NCBI GenBank assembly: GCA_023627715.1
Contig: JAMAHW010000008.1
Coordinates: 434,001 to 498,000 of the forward strand
Reading direction: 5' to 3'
Length of the DNA: 64,000 nucleotides
Origin: Periconia sp. R9002
Lineage: Eukaryota > Ascomycota > Dothideomycetes > Pleosporales > Periconiaceae
Part shown: one piece after another, positions 1 to 11,889 of the stretch
How the letters are laid out: every line of letters begins with the position of its first letter
How positions within the stretch are numbered: the first letter of the stretch is position 1
Translations under genes and position numbers: made by a program
The notes under the pieces: generated by a model
The model's database searches: none
The model's input: the letters and a program-made list of their open reading frames with translations, nothing else
Told to the model about the DNA's origin: nothing

Positions 1-1086
1 GCGGGGCAACATGAATTTCTCGTGAACCCGAACCGAGTCGTGAAAGTCTATGGGATGCACAATGTCCTGGAGATCTCCTACCATACGGAACGATCAATTG
101 TCCAGAATTGTTCGATTTAGATTACAATGCCCGATATACCCAACTCTCATCGTTGCCAACCACACTAGTTTTGCCCATACAATGCTTTTAAACACTTTAC
201 TAACAATGCCGACTCATGCATGAACCATTTGGTGTCGGGAGATCTTGTATTGGATGAATGTCGCCTTTACAGAGATGAAGACAGAAATCAATCCCAACTG
301 GTTGATTTGCAACATTGTTTCAACGGGCATGCGCGAATAATATCAATTTTAGTTAGGTGTAGTGTATTATATTTGCTCGCAGATATAAGCTGTATTTTAA
401 AATCAAGATTTCTATTCCCCTTTAGCATCTGGAACGCGAGTGTGTATTTAGAGAGTCTTACCCTCGCTAGGTAAGATACTAATTGTATATGCTGGTTTCA
501 CTCAAGAAAGATACTACGCACGTTATCTTTTTTGGCTGCACTATCCTACAAAATAAAACTGCATCTACGGGGGGTTTTTTTTTTGAATCGCAAATACACC
601 CTATATAGGGTTTAAATCGATATACCACAGTTACGTTGTGTTCGCGCAGAAGACACGGCTTAACTAGGTGACCATCGTTTGGTGTGTCTCGGTACCATAC
701 TGTGGCCGTGCGACGTCTGTCCCCATCCTCCACTGCAGACGTCCACTGCGCTGCCCCAGTTTCATCGGCCGCAGCTTCTTCAGATCCAACCACCCATTAT
801 CACTGCTACGACCACTGCTTTCATCATTCGCAGACTGTCGCTAACTTCTCCACCGCACCCCACGCTCCCTCCATTTTTCGTGACGCCCCAGACCGCCCTC
901 CTCGCTCTCTTGCACCCCATTGCATCGCATTGCACCGCCGTGACCCCACTCACCGTGCTCCTCTGCCAACCGTTGAAATCAGAAACTCGTCAAAGGCGCG
1001 CCGAAATAGCTCATGAGGAAAGAGGTGGACCAAACCTAAATTTGGAAATGCAATGCGGATGGGAGACGTTTGGTTAAGGCACGCTC
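1..1086. other. Gene-free left edge and leader of the Rictor gene
   Basis: No frame here gives a recognisable protein; the short open frames lack domains and overlap each other. Positions 1-480 are AT-richer, while 680-1000 is C-rich with many CACC and CCCC runs, which looks like a 5' leader or promoter for the Rictor gene starting at 1087. Nothing from a truncated left-hand gene could be identified. Confidence 0.5.
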
Positions 1087-4000
1087 ATGACGCCTCCTGC
1101 GCGCTCCACGGCCGAAGCCGACCAGGGCTCGCTGCTGGCGCCCTCGCGGAGCAGAGATGGGCGTTCGCTTCCCTCACAGGCACCTAGCGTTATGGCCGGC
1201 TCACGCAATCAAGCCTCATATGCGACGGCCAGAGAGGCCCCCGGCAGCTTCAGTTCTCAGTTGAGGCCTGCAACTTCCAGCGACGGGCGCCCGCGTCCCG
1301 ATTTCGATACCTACGCGATCATTATTGGAGACGACAGCTCTACCACTACCGAGCAGCGCCAGGCTGAATTACAAGATCGGATTGAGAAAGAGACCAAAAT
1401 CAAGATCGGCTCCGAGAATTTGTTAGAGGCATTGAATGCAAAAAATGCCAAGAATACAAGGGATCAGAGGCTACAGGTAGAGGAGCAGCTGAATATCTCC
1501 AACAGGAAGCTCGCAGCTTTGAAAAATGGCCTGGCGGCAGAGATCCAGCGAGCAAAAGAGGTCAGCTCTCCACCGCCCGAGGCACCGAGTCGACTTTCGT
1601 ATCTCTTCCAAAGAAACCTCTCTCGATCGCCGTCGCGCCACATTGCACAAAATGCAGGGGACGGGGACGAAGAGGCAGAATCACCCACATTTGTCCTCGC
1701 CGAGATACTTCAGGCCCTCGAAACAGATGGTATGCCTTCTGAATATTATGTTGAAAGAGCAAACTCATTGGTGGACCTCTTCAAGCGACATCCTACGCTC
1801 AAATACGATCTAGCCTGGTCCATTTTTGGTCTCCGAATGCAAACCATGCTTCTTAGCGATAGTCGAGAAGTTGTGGCTGCTGCATATCGGGTAATGCGGT
1901 ATGCAATCGCAGACCGCAAGTCTCTTCAAATCATTCGCGGATTGCATACCGATTACCTAGTCATGCTCTCCTTGGTAAAGGAAAGCAAAGCTAGTGTGGA
2001 GCGAGAGCAAGCGCTTAAGTTTGTTCGGGCTTTCCTTGATGCCAAGGGAGGAGGAGTGGAGGAAATTCCTCGTGCGATAATCCGCATAATCGTCGCTATA
2101 GCGGAAAATACGGACGATCGGTTACGAAATATAGCCATTCTCACCTTGACGGAGATACTTGTGAAGAAACCTGCCCTTGTCGTCTCATCAGGCGGTATGG
2201 GTACATTAGGGGATGCTTTGGGGGAAGGGAATTATTACGCAGCAGAAAGTGTAGGTAGCGCTTTCATCTATTTGTTGGATACGCCTCAACGACGGGCATT
2301 CTTGAGATCCGGGCACGAGTTGGAGGCTCCATTTGCCATGTTCACAGACGCAGGAACTTCTCACAGCCACCTCCATGAAGACAAGCTGAAAGCCAACGCC
2401 AAAGTGATCGCTTCATTATTTAGAAGTTGGTCTGGCTTGATTACGTTATGTATGGACGATTTCTTGCCAATCAAGTCACTCCTCGTCTCGTTACAGATCC
2501 CAACACCCCACGTTCGCAACATTCTCCTCGAACTTCTTTTCGACATACTCAGGATCAAACCGCCATCATGGTCTTCCTCCTTTCTTGCGGGTCGTCGCTT
2601 GACAACTTACGGCCGGGTAACCAACTTGAAGAATCAGATTCCAGAGGACAGTTCCAGTCCCACCAAGGACTTGACGAACAAGTGGAACTTGTTGGAGCAT
2701 TATGTTGCATTGGTATTGGCCGCGTTTCTACATGCTGGACTTGTTCCCGCACTATTACAAGCCGAGGAGGAACCTCTTACGCTACCCCTAAAACGAAAAA
2801 CGACACTCTTGTTAGGTGAGGTTCTGAAGATGGCTAACGAATTGCTACCATCTTCCTGGAGCTCGCAACTTCAAGTACTGCCACAGCTGTTGAATTCTGC
2901 CGCCAAATTCACCACGGAAGAGCGATTTGTAGCCATTGGAACGATCTACCAAGTCGATAGCGTCAACAGAACCCTCTATCGTTCAGGGCCGACCTCGACA
3001 TTCACAAATCCAATCGCGGCTACAAAGACGGGCACAAGCCCGAATCAACAGCCAGATCAATCCAAAGCTCAAGCAGCCATGCAAATGGACGAGCCAACGT
3101 TCCGCAATCTAATGGTCGATACACAAGTGTTAAATACTGTCAGTTTTCAAAAATGGAGATGGGATCTCATACTCAATGTTATCAACGGCCCTCTGTTAAA
3201 TCCCAAACGACTGGACGAGGCTATGAAAGCTACCAAATTCATTCATCGACTCCTGGGGTTCTATCGTCCGTTCAAATACCGATTCTCCGACGTCAAAAAC
3301 ACTAAGCCCAATCAACGATATGTTCGAGCCGGTTGCGCCTTGATACACACTCTTCTGCAGAATCCAGAAGGCGCGCGATATCTGGGTGAGAGTAAATTCA
3401 TTCGTCAATTAGCGGAATGTCTCTCTCATTTTGATAGAATGAGTGGTTTGACGTCGGAGTCACCCATGTTCCAAGTCGATCGAATGAATGAGACTCTGAC
3501 GGGCAGTTATTTCGCACTTTTGGGTGCGCTGACCAAGGACCCGAAAGGAATACAAATATTGGAAAGATGGAGGGTGTTGAATATGTTTTATCACATTATT
3601 GAACTCAATGATCGCGACGACCTGATCCGGACACTGCTGAGCAACATGGATTACACACTGGATGGACATCTGCGCATCATCATTTCCAAGGCCATGACGT
3701 CGTGCTCCAAAGAAGTGCGCATGTTTGCAACCCGATTGCTTCGGAGATATGCGACAAAACCTATGCAACCGTCCGGAACGTTGGGTGTTGCCGAATGGGC
3801 GATTCGGTTGCTGGTGACACAACTCTATGATCCCGAAGTGGAAGTGTGTGAAGTGGCCATCAAAATTCTCGAAGAGGCCTGCAACCAGACCGAATCTCTA
3901 GAATTCGTTGTCAAATGTCGGCCTGTGTTGGATCATCTAGGGGAGATTGGTGCTCCGCTCTTACTACGTTTCTTATCCACTTCGGTAGGCTACCACTATT

Positions 4001-5105
4001 TGGACGGGCTAGATTACATCACCAAAGAAATGGATGATTGGTTCCTAGGGAGGAATGATACTTACGTAGCTCTGATTGAAGCATCCATGGCACGTGCCCT
4101 CGCGGATATACTCGAGAAACCCCCAGCGCAGACTTCTTACGACGAAGTTCCCGAGACTCCAGAGTATGGTATAGTGCCACCACACTTCTACCGAGAGCTC
4201 ACACGAACCAAGGAAGGTTGCAAGCTTCTGAAGCAGAAAGGACACTTTGATGAGTTCGCTGCCACCATTCGCGATTTTGCCATGGAAAAAGAAGACGCCG
4301 AGTTAATTCTCAAAGTGAAGGGTTGTCTCTGGGCGGTTGGCAATGTAGGCTCCATGGAGCTAGGCGCCCCATTTCTTGAAAGCTCAGACGTTGTGAAGTG
4401 GATTGTTCAGATCGCAGAAAACAGCGAAGTCATGTCGCTGAGAGGCACGGCATTTTACGTGCTAGGGCTGATATCAAGGAGTCTTCACGGGCAAGAGATA
4501 CTTCTCGAGTTCGGATGGGATGGTGTCGTAAACGAAGCTGGGTTAGCTCTAGGCTTCTGCTTACCGCTGGATTTTAAGAAGCTCTTCATGGTTGGTTCCG
4601 CTGTGGATTTCATGTTGATGCACTTGCTGATGATTATGCTAGATGACGCCCTGGAAAGCGAAACCGGTCAATGTCAATTTGAGAGGCAAACCGGAGATGA
4701 AGATGGCTGTAACTGATAGCGATCCGGTGAATGCGCGCATTCTCAAGCTCGTAACAGACCTGGGTAACACGGTGCTAGCCAAGAAGGCGGCGAACGACCT
4801 GCAGATGTCAGTACCACCCGACCACGACAAGGCCATCAGCAGAATAGTAACACTGATATATTGCGAGTAGGATCAAAGCGAAGAAGGTGCCGGGCTTTTC
4901 CAAGCCGGCGCTCTTTCACAAGGTGATGCAGATTCTCGAAGCACATCATTTCCGGCTTCCGGCTTGTCGATTCGTCTTGGATCTGTTTGACAAGTCTGTG
5001 CTTCGGGCGATTGTGCTAGAGGAAGAGAGTCATGACGAAGATAGCACGGATTCGGAATCAGAAAGCGAGCAAGGGAGCACGAAGATGGGTGGGGATGAGA
5101 CATGA
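1087..5105 (+). CDS. tsc11: TORC2 subunit, Rictor/Tsc11 (Avo3) family
   Basis: Scaffold subunit of TOR complex 2, which in fungi controls AGC kinases such as Ypk/Gad8, actin and sphingolipid metabolism. I join three exons: 1087-4590, 4643-4806 and 4871-5105. The introns are 52 bp (GTTGGT..CTAG) and 64 bp (GTCAGT..GTAG), and both keep the frame. The product is 1300 aa. Residues 1-90 are Ser/Pro-rich and about 94-160 form an HR1-like coiled coil. A long helical-repeat body follows, carrying the Rictor N, middle and RasGEF-N-like regions of the family. The conserved C-terminal block (LRGTAFYVLGLISRS, then LDFKKLF) lies just before the first intron. The last exon supplies the conserved FRLPACRFVLDLF segment and an acidic Ser/Glu tail. 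Without splicing, the frame would run into an unrelated tail at 4716. The next gene is 2.1 kb away on the same strand. Family assignment is firm; the exact start is less so. Confidence 0.9.
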
Positions 5106-7221
5106 TGGTGAGCATTGGGGCTTTCAGGTGGAAAACAGGCCGCGTGGCTTGGCGTTTGGATTTGCGACAAAGTTTCTTTGTACACTACAACTAGTCGTTT
5201 GGCGGCTTTGTGATTCCCGTGGTTGGGTCAAGGCAAGGGAGTGCATATGGAGTTGAGTATTTACTTGGTTCAGGTTCTTACTACAAGACTCGAGGGGCTG
5301 GAAGGATCACGGCGGCTGCCTGGGTGGTGATTATCTGGTGCTGTAACGGCGTTTTTTGATATTGCTAGCGTCCACTACCTAGATATGGGGGGGGGTTGAG
5401 CTATGACTGGAGGAGGAGGAAGGATGGCGGAATGTAAGCAGATGACCATGTGACGGTGCCAACAAGACTTGACTGGATGTGTACGTGTAGGTTGTGTACA
5501 AGTAAATACAAGTACATGTAGGTTACATAAATAAGTATTGTTATCAGCCAAGTGTTCTCTGGCGGTGTCGTTGATGCGATGAGATGAGGAGGGCACCGAA
5601 AGGGCCTAGCGGGAGGGAGTGGTAATGTCATGGAAAGTGACAGGGGGGGGGCAACGGTAAGCTCGGATACACGAGCGTGGGATCGATGACGCTTCCACGC
5701 ACCTCACCTGCATGGAATCTAGGGATCAATCCTTTGTAGAATAGTGAGGGGCACTAGGCCAGTCCGATTCGCTACCATGTGCAGTGCGGCATGAGTTATT
5801 AGTAGGAACAGAGAAAAAAAAAACGTGCGAGGCCTCTGTGATGCCACGGTACTGTATAGTACATGACAGCGGTACAAAGTAGATGGTGGCTGATATCGGC
5901 CCAAGATGTGGAGTGACGCCGAGGGCTGAGACTCGGGTGATATCACCAGTCTACCTACCTACATATCAATATGTATGTACGTATGTGCCTAGTCATGCTT
6001 TGATAACATCTGAATATCTATGTAGGTATGTACAAGATACATGTAGACTAAGATTTTCTGTAGAGAAGGGGGTTCGTATTGAAGCCCCAGACGGGGGGTT
6101 GCCTGTCACTACTGGCTCCCAATAGCTGCTAACTCCATATGTAGTAACTGTGTACTACTTGTGTATGTTTGTAGAATATTTTTTTTGTGAAGCTGACTCG
6201 GGTTGAGGATGGATGTAAAGGGATCAATGTAAAGGTGTGGGCCCCGTCAGCCGCGGCCGTTGCAGGGCTAGCTTGCCCGTTCCAGATGACGCACCCAATG
6301 GTCGATGTGCGCGGACAAGACATAGGCTCTCAGATCGGCTTTGGCCCTCTGAATCCAAACGCCTCTCCCTTCTCTCTCACAAACATTGACTACCGATACC
6401 TTGTACGATTGCGCCAGTCGTCCTCGACGTGAAGCCGAGCGCCGCAACAGGCTGAGCCCGCCTACTGTAGCATAGACCTTCCTCCCCCCATGAATCCAAT
6501 CGCCGATCCTGCCACCGGTGTCCTGCCGCAACCAAGTTTACCACTACTGACTTATACTCATCATGCATTCGCTCTTCTCTGAAAATATGTCCCTCCTTAG
6601 CCCGCCTTTCATGTCCTTGATTCGCCCAAGATTCCGTCTCCATCATCACTTATTATTACACCACGACCGTCTCTCCCTCTGCATCTACACCTGCAGCTAG
6701 TCGTCAATCCCTCCACGACCTCCACATTCTTATGCTCTCGTAGCCTGCCTCTCTGCACCCTTGACTGACTCTGTCTTGTCCTTCGTTCCTTCCTTTGTCC
6801 TCCTCTCTACTGGCGCAGCGCCTCTCTCTTGTTGCTAGCCACTACAAACATCCAAACACTGCTGTTGGCACCAGCAGTCCCAGTCGCCACCTGACCTCGA
6901 CGGTTACGTGCAGCTTGTCTGCCGCCGCCAGCTAGCTTTTGAGACAGCTGTTTCAAAACTCCATCGGATCTTCACCTGTCCGTTGCCAACCGCTCTACTC
7001 TACAAGTACAGTGACACTCGTATCCCGCCCACCTGTAAACATCAGACCCGCGCATATACCTACACACGCGCTCATATTTCGAGCCTCGCGCCTCACACGG
7101 CCCACCTCGCTTCCTTACTTCGCGCATACCCGTCACAGCCCGCTACGATACTTGCCCGCCATACTTGTCTTTCGACCTCGTTTGTAAAAAAAGGCTTCAG
7201 CGCTTGGGAGAAGGAAGCTGT
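5106..7221. other. Intergenic region and long leader of the LON-RING gene
   Basis: No supported coding sequence. 5390-5650 holds two runs of eight to nine G. 5479-5535, 5951-5992 and 6017-6048 hold clusters of TAGGTA/TACCTA and TACATGTA-like words. 6440-7200 is strongly C/T-rich with few ATGs, as expected for a long fungal 5' leader of the gene that starts at 7222. Confidence 0.5.
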
Positions 7222-8892
7222 ATGAATTCGCAACTGAAAAGAGAAGTCTATCTACACGGCGGCAAGCACTGCTTTGAGCCGCCGGTACATCCGCAAGCCT
7301 TGATGGTGCGCGATGTGCAGTCTGAGGAACCCTCGGAGAAGTTTCTCCAGGCTCCGTACGACGACATCAGGCAACTCGTCCGCCTTCTACAATGTCCATG
7401 CTGCTCGAAACCTTTCACTTCGCCAGTAACAATGCCCTGTTCCCATACCGTTTGCCGTACCTGCCTTCCCGCTCCCAAGCCGCGCGCAAACATATCCTAC
7501 CCCAACACACCTGACCATCTCCTCGGCGTGACCTGTCCTCTTCGACATTGTGGCGCAGAACATGCTACCGCGCAGTGCCGCGTCGATGTCACCATGACCA
7601 AGCTTCTGGAAAACTTCAAGGCGGAAATTTCCAAATACCAATCCGTTGTGGAAAATACACCCATGTTGCTCGAGGAGGTTTTACGGGAGGACAATGATTC
7701 GCCAACGGAAGAGAAGGATGTCATGGTAGAGCCACCGCATTCGCGGACCCTACATGGTGGGCGGTTGGTGTCGACATTTGCGATGGCGGAGTTGGGGGAG
7801 CTCCGATATAGCTCCGAAGTCGAGTTTCGATCCTTGTCTGCCACCGGTGATGAGTATGATGGTCTGGATGTTGCATCGCTCCAATGCATGCGTGATGTGG
7901 TGCAAAGGGAGCTCGATTGCCTGGTTTGTTTCAACCTGATGTTGGACCCTACAACCACGTCTTGCGGGCACACGTTCTGCCGGGGCTGTCTGATACGCGT
8001 CATGGATCACAACAGTATTTGTCCCGTTTGCCGACGGAGTCTACATATATCGCCTTCGTTACAAAACGAGCCCAGCAATACACTTTTAAACTCACTTCTC
8101 AACGCCTTATGCCCTGACCTGGTTGCTGCCCGCAGGAAAGCTGTCCAGGAGGAAGGGCAAATCGGCACCGACGAGCACGACGTCCCATTGTTTGTGTGTA
8201 CTCTGTCCTTGCCCACGATGCCTACGTTTCTCCACATTTTTGAGCCGCGTTACCGGCTCATGATGCGGCGCTGCGTGGATGGCAACAGGCAATTCGGCAT
8301 GGTCATGTACAACAAAACCAATGCTCCACAGGGTGAATTGGGTGCATCGCAGTTCCTGCAGTACGGCACTCTGCTCGAAATCATAAGCTACGAGCTTCTC
8401 CAAGATGGTCGCAGCTTCGTAGAGACACGAGGGATTAGCCGTTTCCGGGTCCGAGAGCATAGCATGTTGGACGGCTACTCTGTCGGTCGAATCGAGCGAG
8501 TCGAGGATGTTTCACTTAGTGAGGAAGGCGCGTGGGAGCAAAGGGAAACATCTACCGCACGTGAATTAGCAGACGAGCATGAGCAGGCGACTCCGGGCGC
8601 ACCGCTTCCTGGACCTGTTGTAGTCAACCTTTACTCCACCCAGGAATTGCTTGACAAGTGCATGCTCTTCGTCCGTGAAATGAGACAAGCGAGCGCTCCA
8701 TGGCTGAGTTCGAGAATCGTCCAAGTCTACGGCGAGCCGCCGGAAGACCCTGCCATTTTCCCGTACTGGTTTGCGTCAGTCCTGCCCATTGCGGAAGAAG
8801 AAAAATACGCTCTTTTGCGTACGACGCGGGTGCGTGAGCGGTTGAAGATTGTGTATTCGTGGGTTGAAAGAATAAGACGGCACAGATGGTAA
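7222..8892 (+). CDS. LON-domain RING finger protein (LONRF type)
   Basis: Probable E3 ubiquitin ligase with two Cys-rich RING modules and a C-terminal LON substrate-binding domain (no protease domain); length 556 aa. RING 1 lies at about residues 58-110 (CPCC...PCSHTVCRTC...CPLRHC). RING 2 lies at about 233-270 (CLVC...CGHTFCRGC...CPVC) and is canonical. The LON domain runs from about 322 to 540 (LPTMPTFLHIFEPRYRLM, later ETRGISRFRV). I start at the ATG at 7222; the open frame upstream of it has no ATG, and an alternative start is 7303. The stop codon TAA at 8890-8892 lies inside a perfect donor, GTAAGT (8889). Splicing to the AG at 8948-8949 would replace the last residue with a 14-residue tail ending at a TGA near 8990. 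Known family members act in protein quality control, but the substrate here is unknown. The gene is convergent with the nucleotidase gene. Confidence 0.88.
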   Translation: MNSQLKREVYLHGGKHCFEPPVHPQALMVRDVQSEEPSEKFLQAPYDDIRQLVRLLQCPCCSKPFTSPVTMPCSHTVCRTCLPAPKPRANISYPNTPDHLLGVTCPLRHCGAEHATAQCRVDVTMTKLLENFKAEISKYQSVVENTPMLLEEVLREDNDSPTEEKDVMVEPPHSRTLHGGRLVSTFAMAELGELRYSSEVEFRSLSATGDEYDGLDVASLQCMRDVVQRELDCLVCFNLMLDPTTTSCGHTFCRGCLIRVMDHNSICPVCRRSLHISPSLQNEPSNTLLNSLLNALCPDLVAARRKAVQEEGQIGTDEHDVPLFVCTLSLPTMPTFLHIFEPRYRLMMRRCVDGNRQFGMVMYNKTNAPQGELGASQFLQYGTLLEIISYELLQDGRSFVETRGISRFRVREHSMLDGYSVGRIERVEDVSLSEEGAWEQRETSTARELADEHEQATPGAPLPGPVVVNLYSTQELLDKCMLFVREMRQASAPWLSSRIVQVYGEPPEDPAIFPYWFASVLPIAEEEKYALLRTTRVRERLKIVYSWVERIRRHRW

Positions 8893-9936
8893 GTGCCGGC
8901 TTCCTTCCTCTTATCCCGCAAGGCTGAAGTCGATGTCATTGTTGCAGAGTTCGGAAAGCCTCCGCGCCATGGCATTCGTTACCAACTCTTGAACGCCTCG
9001 AATGATTCATGGACTCCCCGCTGACCCTCAAACACTCTCGCAGGCCCGCTGGTAATTCGTGCAGTATCCTTTGACGTTACGTCTTCCCCGTTATCGTTGC
9101 CCTTGTTCTTGCCTTCATGAGCCGTCGATAATGTTTTACCCATTGCATTTGCATAGCCCGTCTCCTCACTTTTCCGCGGCACTGAAATTATTAGATCATC
9201 AGCGTGCATTCAACATCGGCAGCATTACCGGGGGAGTTGTTTTCGCCATAATTTGCTGCATTTGGGTGCCATTTACCTGATTCCCTTTTTTTCCTGTGGT
9301 GGCTATATTTTCATGATAGCTCCGTCTCATGATATATATTTTTCTCCCTTCTCTTTTTTTTTCTTTTCTTTCATCTCTTCTCAATCACTTCCTCCTTTTC
9401 TATTTTTTTTTTGTTCATATGATTACCCCCTATCAGGAGGACAGACGCTTCTAGGCGTGTCCATGTAATTTTCTTTTTCAATCCAGTTGCTAGACTGGTA
9501 TATTCCTGAGCTTAGGGATTTAAAGAGGAGTCGAGCAGATCCATTGCGGTGGATAACGTAGAGTGGTGGTGGTGATGAAGAGAAAAAGAGAGGTGGTCCA
9601 AGAAAGAAAGAAAGAAAAAAGCAATAGACGCGCCAGTCTTTCATGACGGCGTTGGCTCGGTATTCGGGCGCTGTGTGCAGGTTTGGTGGGTGGTTGTAGG
9701 TTGTATCTACTACGATGGATTTTTTTTTCTTTCCACAAAAGGAACAAAGTCGGCCAATGTCTCTGACACAGTATCTAGGCTGGAGAAAGAATGTCAATAT
9801 GAAAATGAGAAGCAGGAAAACCTTTTCTTTATTTCAACTTTTTTTTTCCCAAACCAGAAGCGACATGTTTGGTTCGTCATGTGTTGTTTCTATAAGCGAT
9901 GCATCCACATGTCAACCCAAAGAGGCAATAAGGTCA
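8893..9936. other. Convergent 3' region between the LON-RING and nucleotidase genes
   Basis: Both flanking genes end here, so this should hold their 3' UTRs. It is rich in poly-T tracts (9345-9420, 9720-9735, 9840-9850) and has a GAAA microsatellite near 9601. No coding sequence is supported. Confidence 0.5.
9601..9618. repeat. (GAAA)n microsatellite
   Basis: Tandem AAAG/GAAA units in the convergent 3' region; no coding role. Confidence 0.7.
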
Positions 9937-11889
9937 CTATTCGGGACACTTCCCTCCATCATCCGCCGCCCAATACTCCTCGACCCAGTCCGTCATGATA
10001 TCCGTGAAGCTCTTACCCCCTTCGTACGAATGCGTGTCCTTGGCGGTATAGCTCTCGCCGAGGTACGCCAAGGCGAGCAGGACCCATTTCTCGATGAATG
10101 CATTGTACATGACATCGACGACGTCCGGGTCGTCCTGTTGGATTTCCCCGTCGGGCGACGGCGAAAACCCGACTGACGCCTGGATGCAGTTAGGCACCTC
10201 GTAGAACCGGATGGGCGAATGCACCGTGTCGTCGCCGTCGGTCCCTGCATCGTCGTGTGTCGTGTAACCGGGAAACACCGTTTCCTCCCCTCCAGCGGGT
10301 CTGCTGGCCCCATCGTGGTCGCTACCCAGCGGCTGCTGCCGCTGCTGCTGCTGCTGCTGCTGGTGGCCCTCGAAGTGCGTGTTCGCGAGTCTACCACCGT
10401 CTTGGGTGCTGGTAGAGAGAGCGTCATACATGTGTGGTCGGTACCTGGCCGCCACATGCTCTGGCGGCATGAGGAACGCGGTTTCTCCCGATTCTTCGGA
10501 ACGGAGGATGGGCCCCGCGTTATTGAGGAGCTTGATGACACGTTTCGCTGCCGCGTAGGGCACATCTTTGATGTATCCGATACCGCTCGTGAAGGGCGAA
10601 ACGAGGAACTTTGTATCCTTGGTGAAGGGGCCTTTGAAGATGTCGAACCGGATACCTCCCGTGTTCATGATGACGAGGGCTTTCTTGCCTTCAGCGTGCG
10701 GCCGCACCGATTGCGGGAGAAGCTCGGTTTCGAGCCACGTGAAGATGCTCTCGTTGTGAGGATACGGTCGGCGTGAGACGAAGAGGTCACGTGGTGCGCA
10801 GCCGTATAGGTGGTTAAGGGAAAGGGACTTTCGAGCCGCGTCGATGGCGCTGGTGACTTCGAGGCCGTGGGTTGTAGGAAACGTGGTCGAGTTCTTCCCG
10901 CTGTGGTGGTGGAGCGAGTACAGGTTGTTGTCGATGTATCTTCTTTGGAACTGGGGCGCTGGCTTCTTTGCTTCCAACGAGTTGTCCCCGCGTGGTTGTC
11001 GGTTGCTGCTGAGCCCAGAGATGGACATGAAGCCTATGGTTTCCATGTACCGCCCACTCTCCAGTGCCACGGAGCCGGAGTCGAAGATGTGGTAGTCGCG
11101 AATGTGCGAGTGGCCGCCGAAGAATTGGATCGGTGTGTCCCACTGTGCGTCTCGGATGGTCGAGTACAGAAGAGCATACTCTGGGCTGCGGATATCGACG
11201 TGCCCGTATACAAGAATGAGATCGACATCTTTATCTTTGATGGCTTCCGTGAACCATTCCTCCTTTACCGTGTCCTCGACGCGCTGAACAAAGGTGTTGT
11301 TGTCGTTCCCAGTGAAGTCGAACAGGAATCCAAAGGCCAGGATACGGATTCCCTGGTTCTTAGTACTGAACTTTTTGAAGCGCGGAGCTAGCGGTTGCCG
11401 TTTCCCTGTTTCTGGATTGATGATGTCGAGGTTCGAGGCTAGATAATTCCCCTTGAAATCAGGGACAGTGTGGTAAAACTCGCCATCTGCCGACTCTGCT
11501 TTGTAGAGTTCGTGATTACCGGAGCATATGAGGTCGATGGATTGTTCTTTGGCAATCTCATAGGTAAACTTGCCCCTGGGTTTTGATGAATCGTAGATTG
11601 CGTTGCCTTCTATTCTATCGCCAGTGTCTACAAGGAGTAGATCGGACCCGTCGGCGTCTGCGCGGGCGCGAAGATGGGCAGCAAAGGATATATAGTCGCC
11701 CCAGTCTGAAGAGAAGGACGGTTCTTGTAGATGACCACCCCACCACCCATGGACATCGGTCGTGTGCAAGACGTTAAGCTGGCCCCATGGTAGCTCTCTC
11801 AAGGGGGCTGCGACGGGCGAGGGTGCGGACGGTTGAGCCGCGAGAGAGGCGCCGAACGAAGCAGCCAATATGCATTGTCTTTTTAACAT
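9937..11889 (-). CDS. Secreted 5'-nucleotidase-like metallophosphoesterase
   Basis: Single-exon gene encoding 650 aa, resembling the fungal vacuolar/secreted nucleotidase group that includes yeast YHR202W. Residues 1-18 form a signal peptide (basic MLKR then a hydrophobic stretch). The calcineurin-like phosphoesterase core shows the metal-binding motifs in order: D45-x-H47, GD at 90-91, GNHE at 124-127, VYGHVD, and GGHSH. The C-terminal half corresponds to the 5'-nucleotidase C-terminal domain (NTGGIRFDIFKGPFT). An unusual insert carries a Gln run (QQQQQQQRQQ) encoded by a CTG/CAG microsatellite at 10341-10362, followed by an acidic low-complexity stretch. It probably removes phosphate from nucleotides or related substrates outside the cytosol, but the substrate cannot be read from sequence. 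Large antisense open frames inside it are compositional shadows. Confidence 0.88.
   Translation of the reverse strand: MLKRQCILAASFGASLAAQPSAPSPVAAPLRELPWGQLNVLHTTDVHGWWGGHLQEPSFSSDWGDYISFAAHLRARADADGSDLLLVDTGDRIEGNAIYDSSKPRGKFTYEIAKEQSIDLICSGNHELYKAESADGEFYHTVPDFKGNYLASNLDIINPETGKRQPLAPRFKKFSTKNQGIRILAFGFLFDFTGNDNNTFVQRVEDTVKEEWFTEAIKDKDVDLILVYGHVDIRSPEYALLYSTIRDAQWDTPIQFFGGHSHIRDYHIFDSGSVALESGRYMETIGFMSISGLSSNRQPRGDNSLEAKKPAPQFQRRYIDNNLYSLHHHSGKNSTTFPTTHGLEVTSAIDAARKSLSLNHLYGCAPRDLFVSRRPYPHNESIFTWLETELLPQSVRPHAEGKKALVIMNTGGIRFDIFKGPFTKDTKFLVSPFTSGIGYIKDVPYAAAKRVIKLLNNAGPILRSEESGETAFLMPPEHVAARYRPHMYDALSTSTQDGGRLANTHFEGHQQQQQQQRQQPLGSDHDGASRPAGGEETVFPGYTTHDDAGTDGDDTVHSPIRFYEVPNCIQASVGFSPSPDGEIQQDDPDVVDVMYNAFIEKWVLLALAYLGESYTAKDTHSYEGGKSFTDIMTDWVEEYWAADDGGKCPE
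10341..10362. repeat. (CTG)n coding microsatellite (Gln run)
   Basis: About seven GCT/CTG units on the + strand, read as CAG on the - strand, encoding the Gln tract of the nucleotidase-like protein. A likely site of length variation between strains. Confidence 0.8.

Noticed and set aside
10219..11391. Two + strand frames (185 and 193 codons) over the nucleotidase gene
   Set aside because: Both lie opposite intact metallophosphoesterase motifs and show no features of their own.
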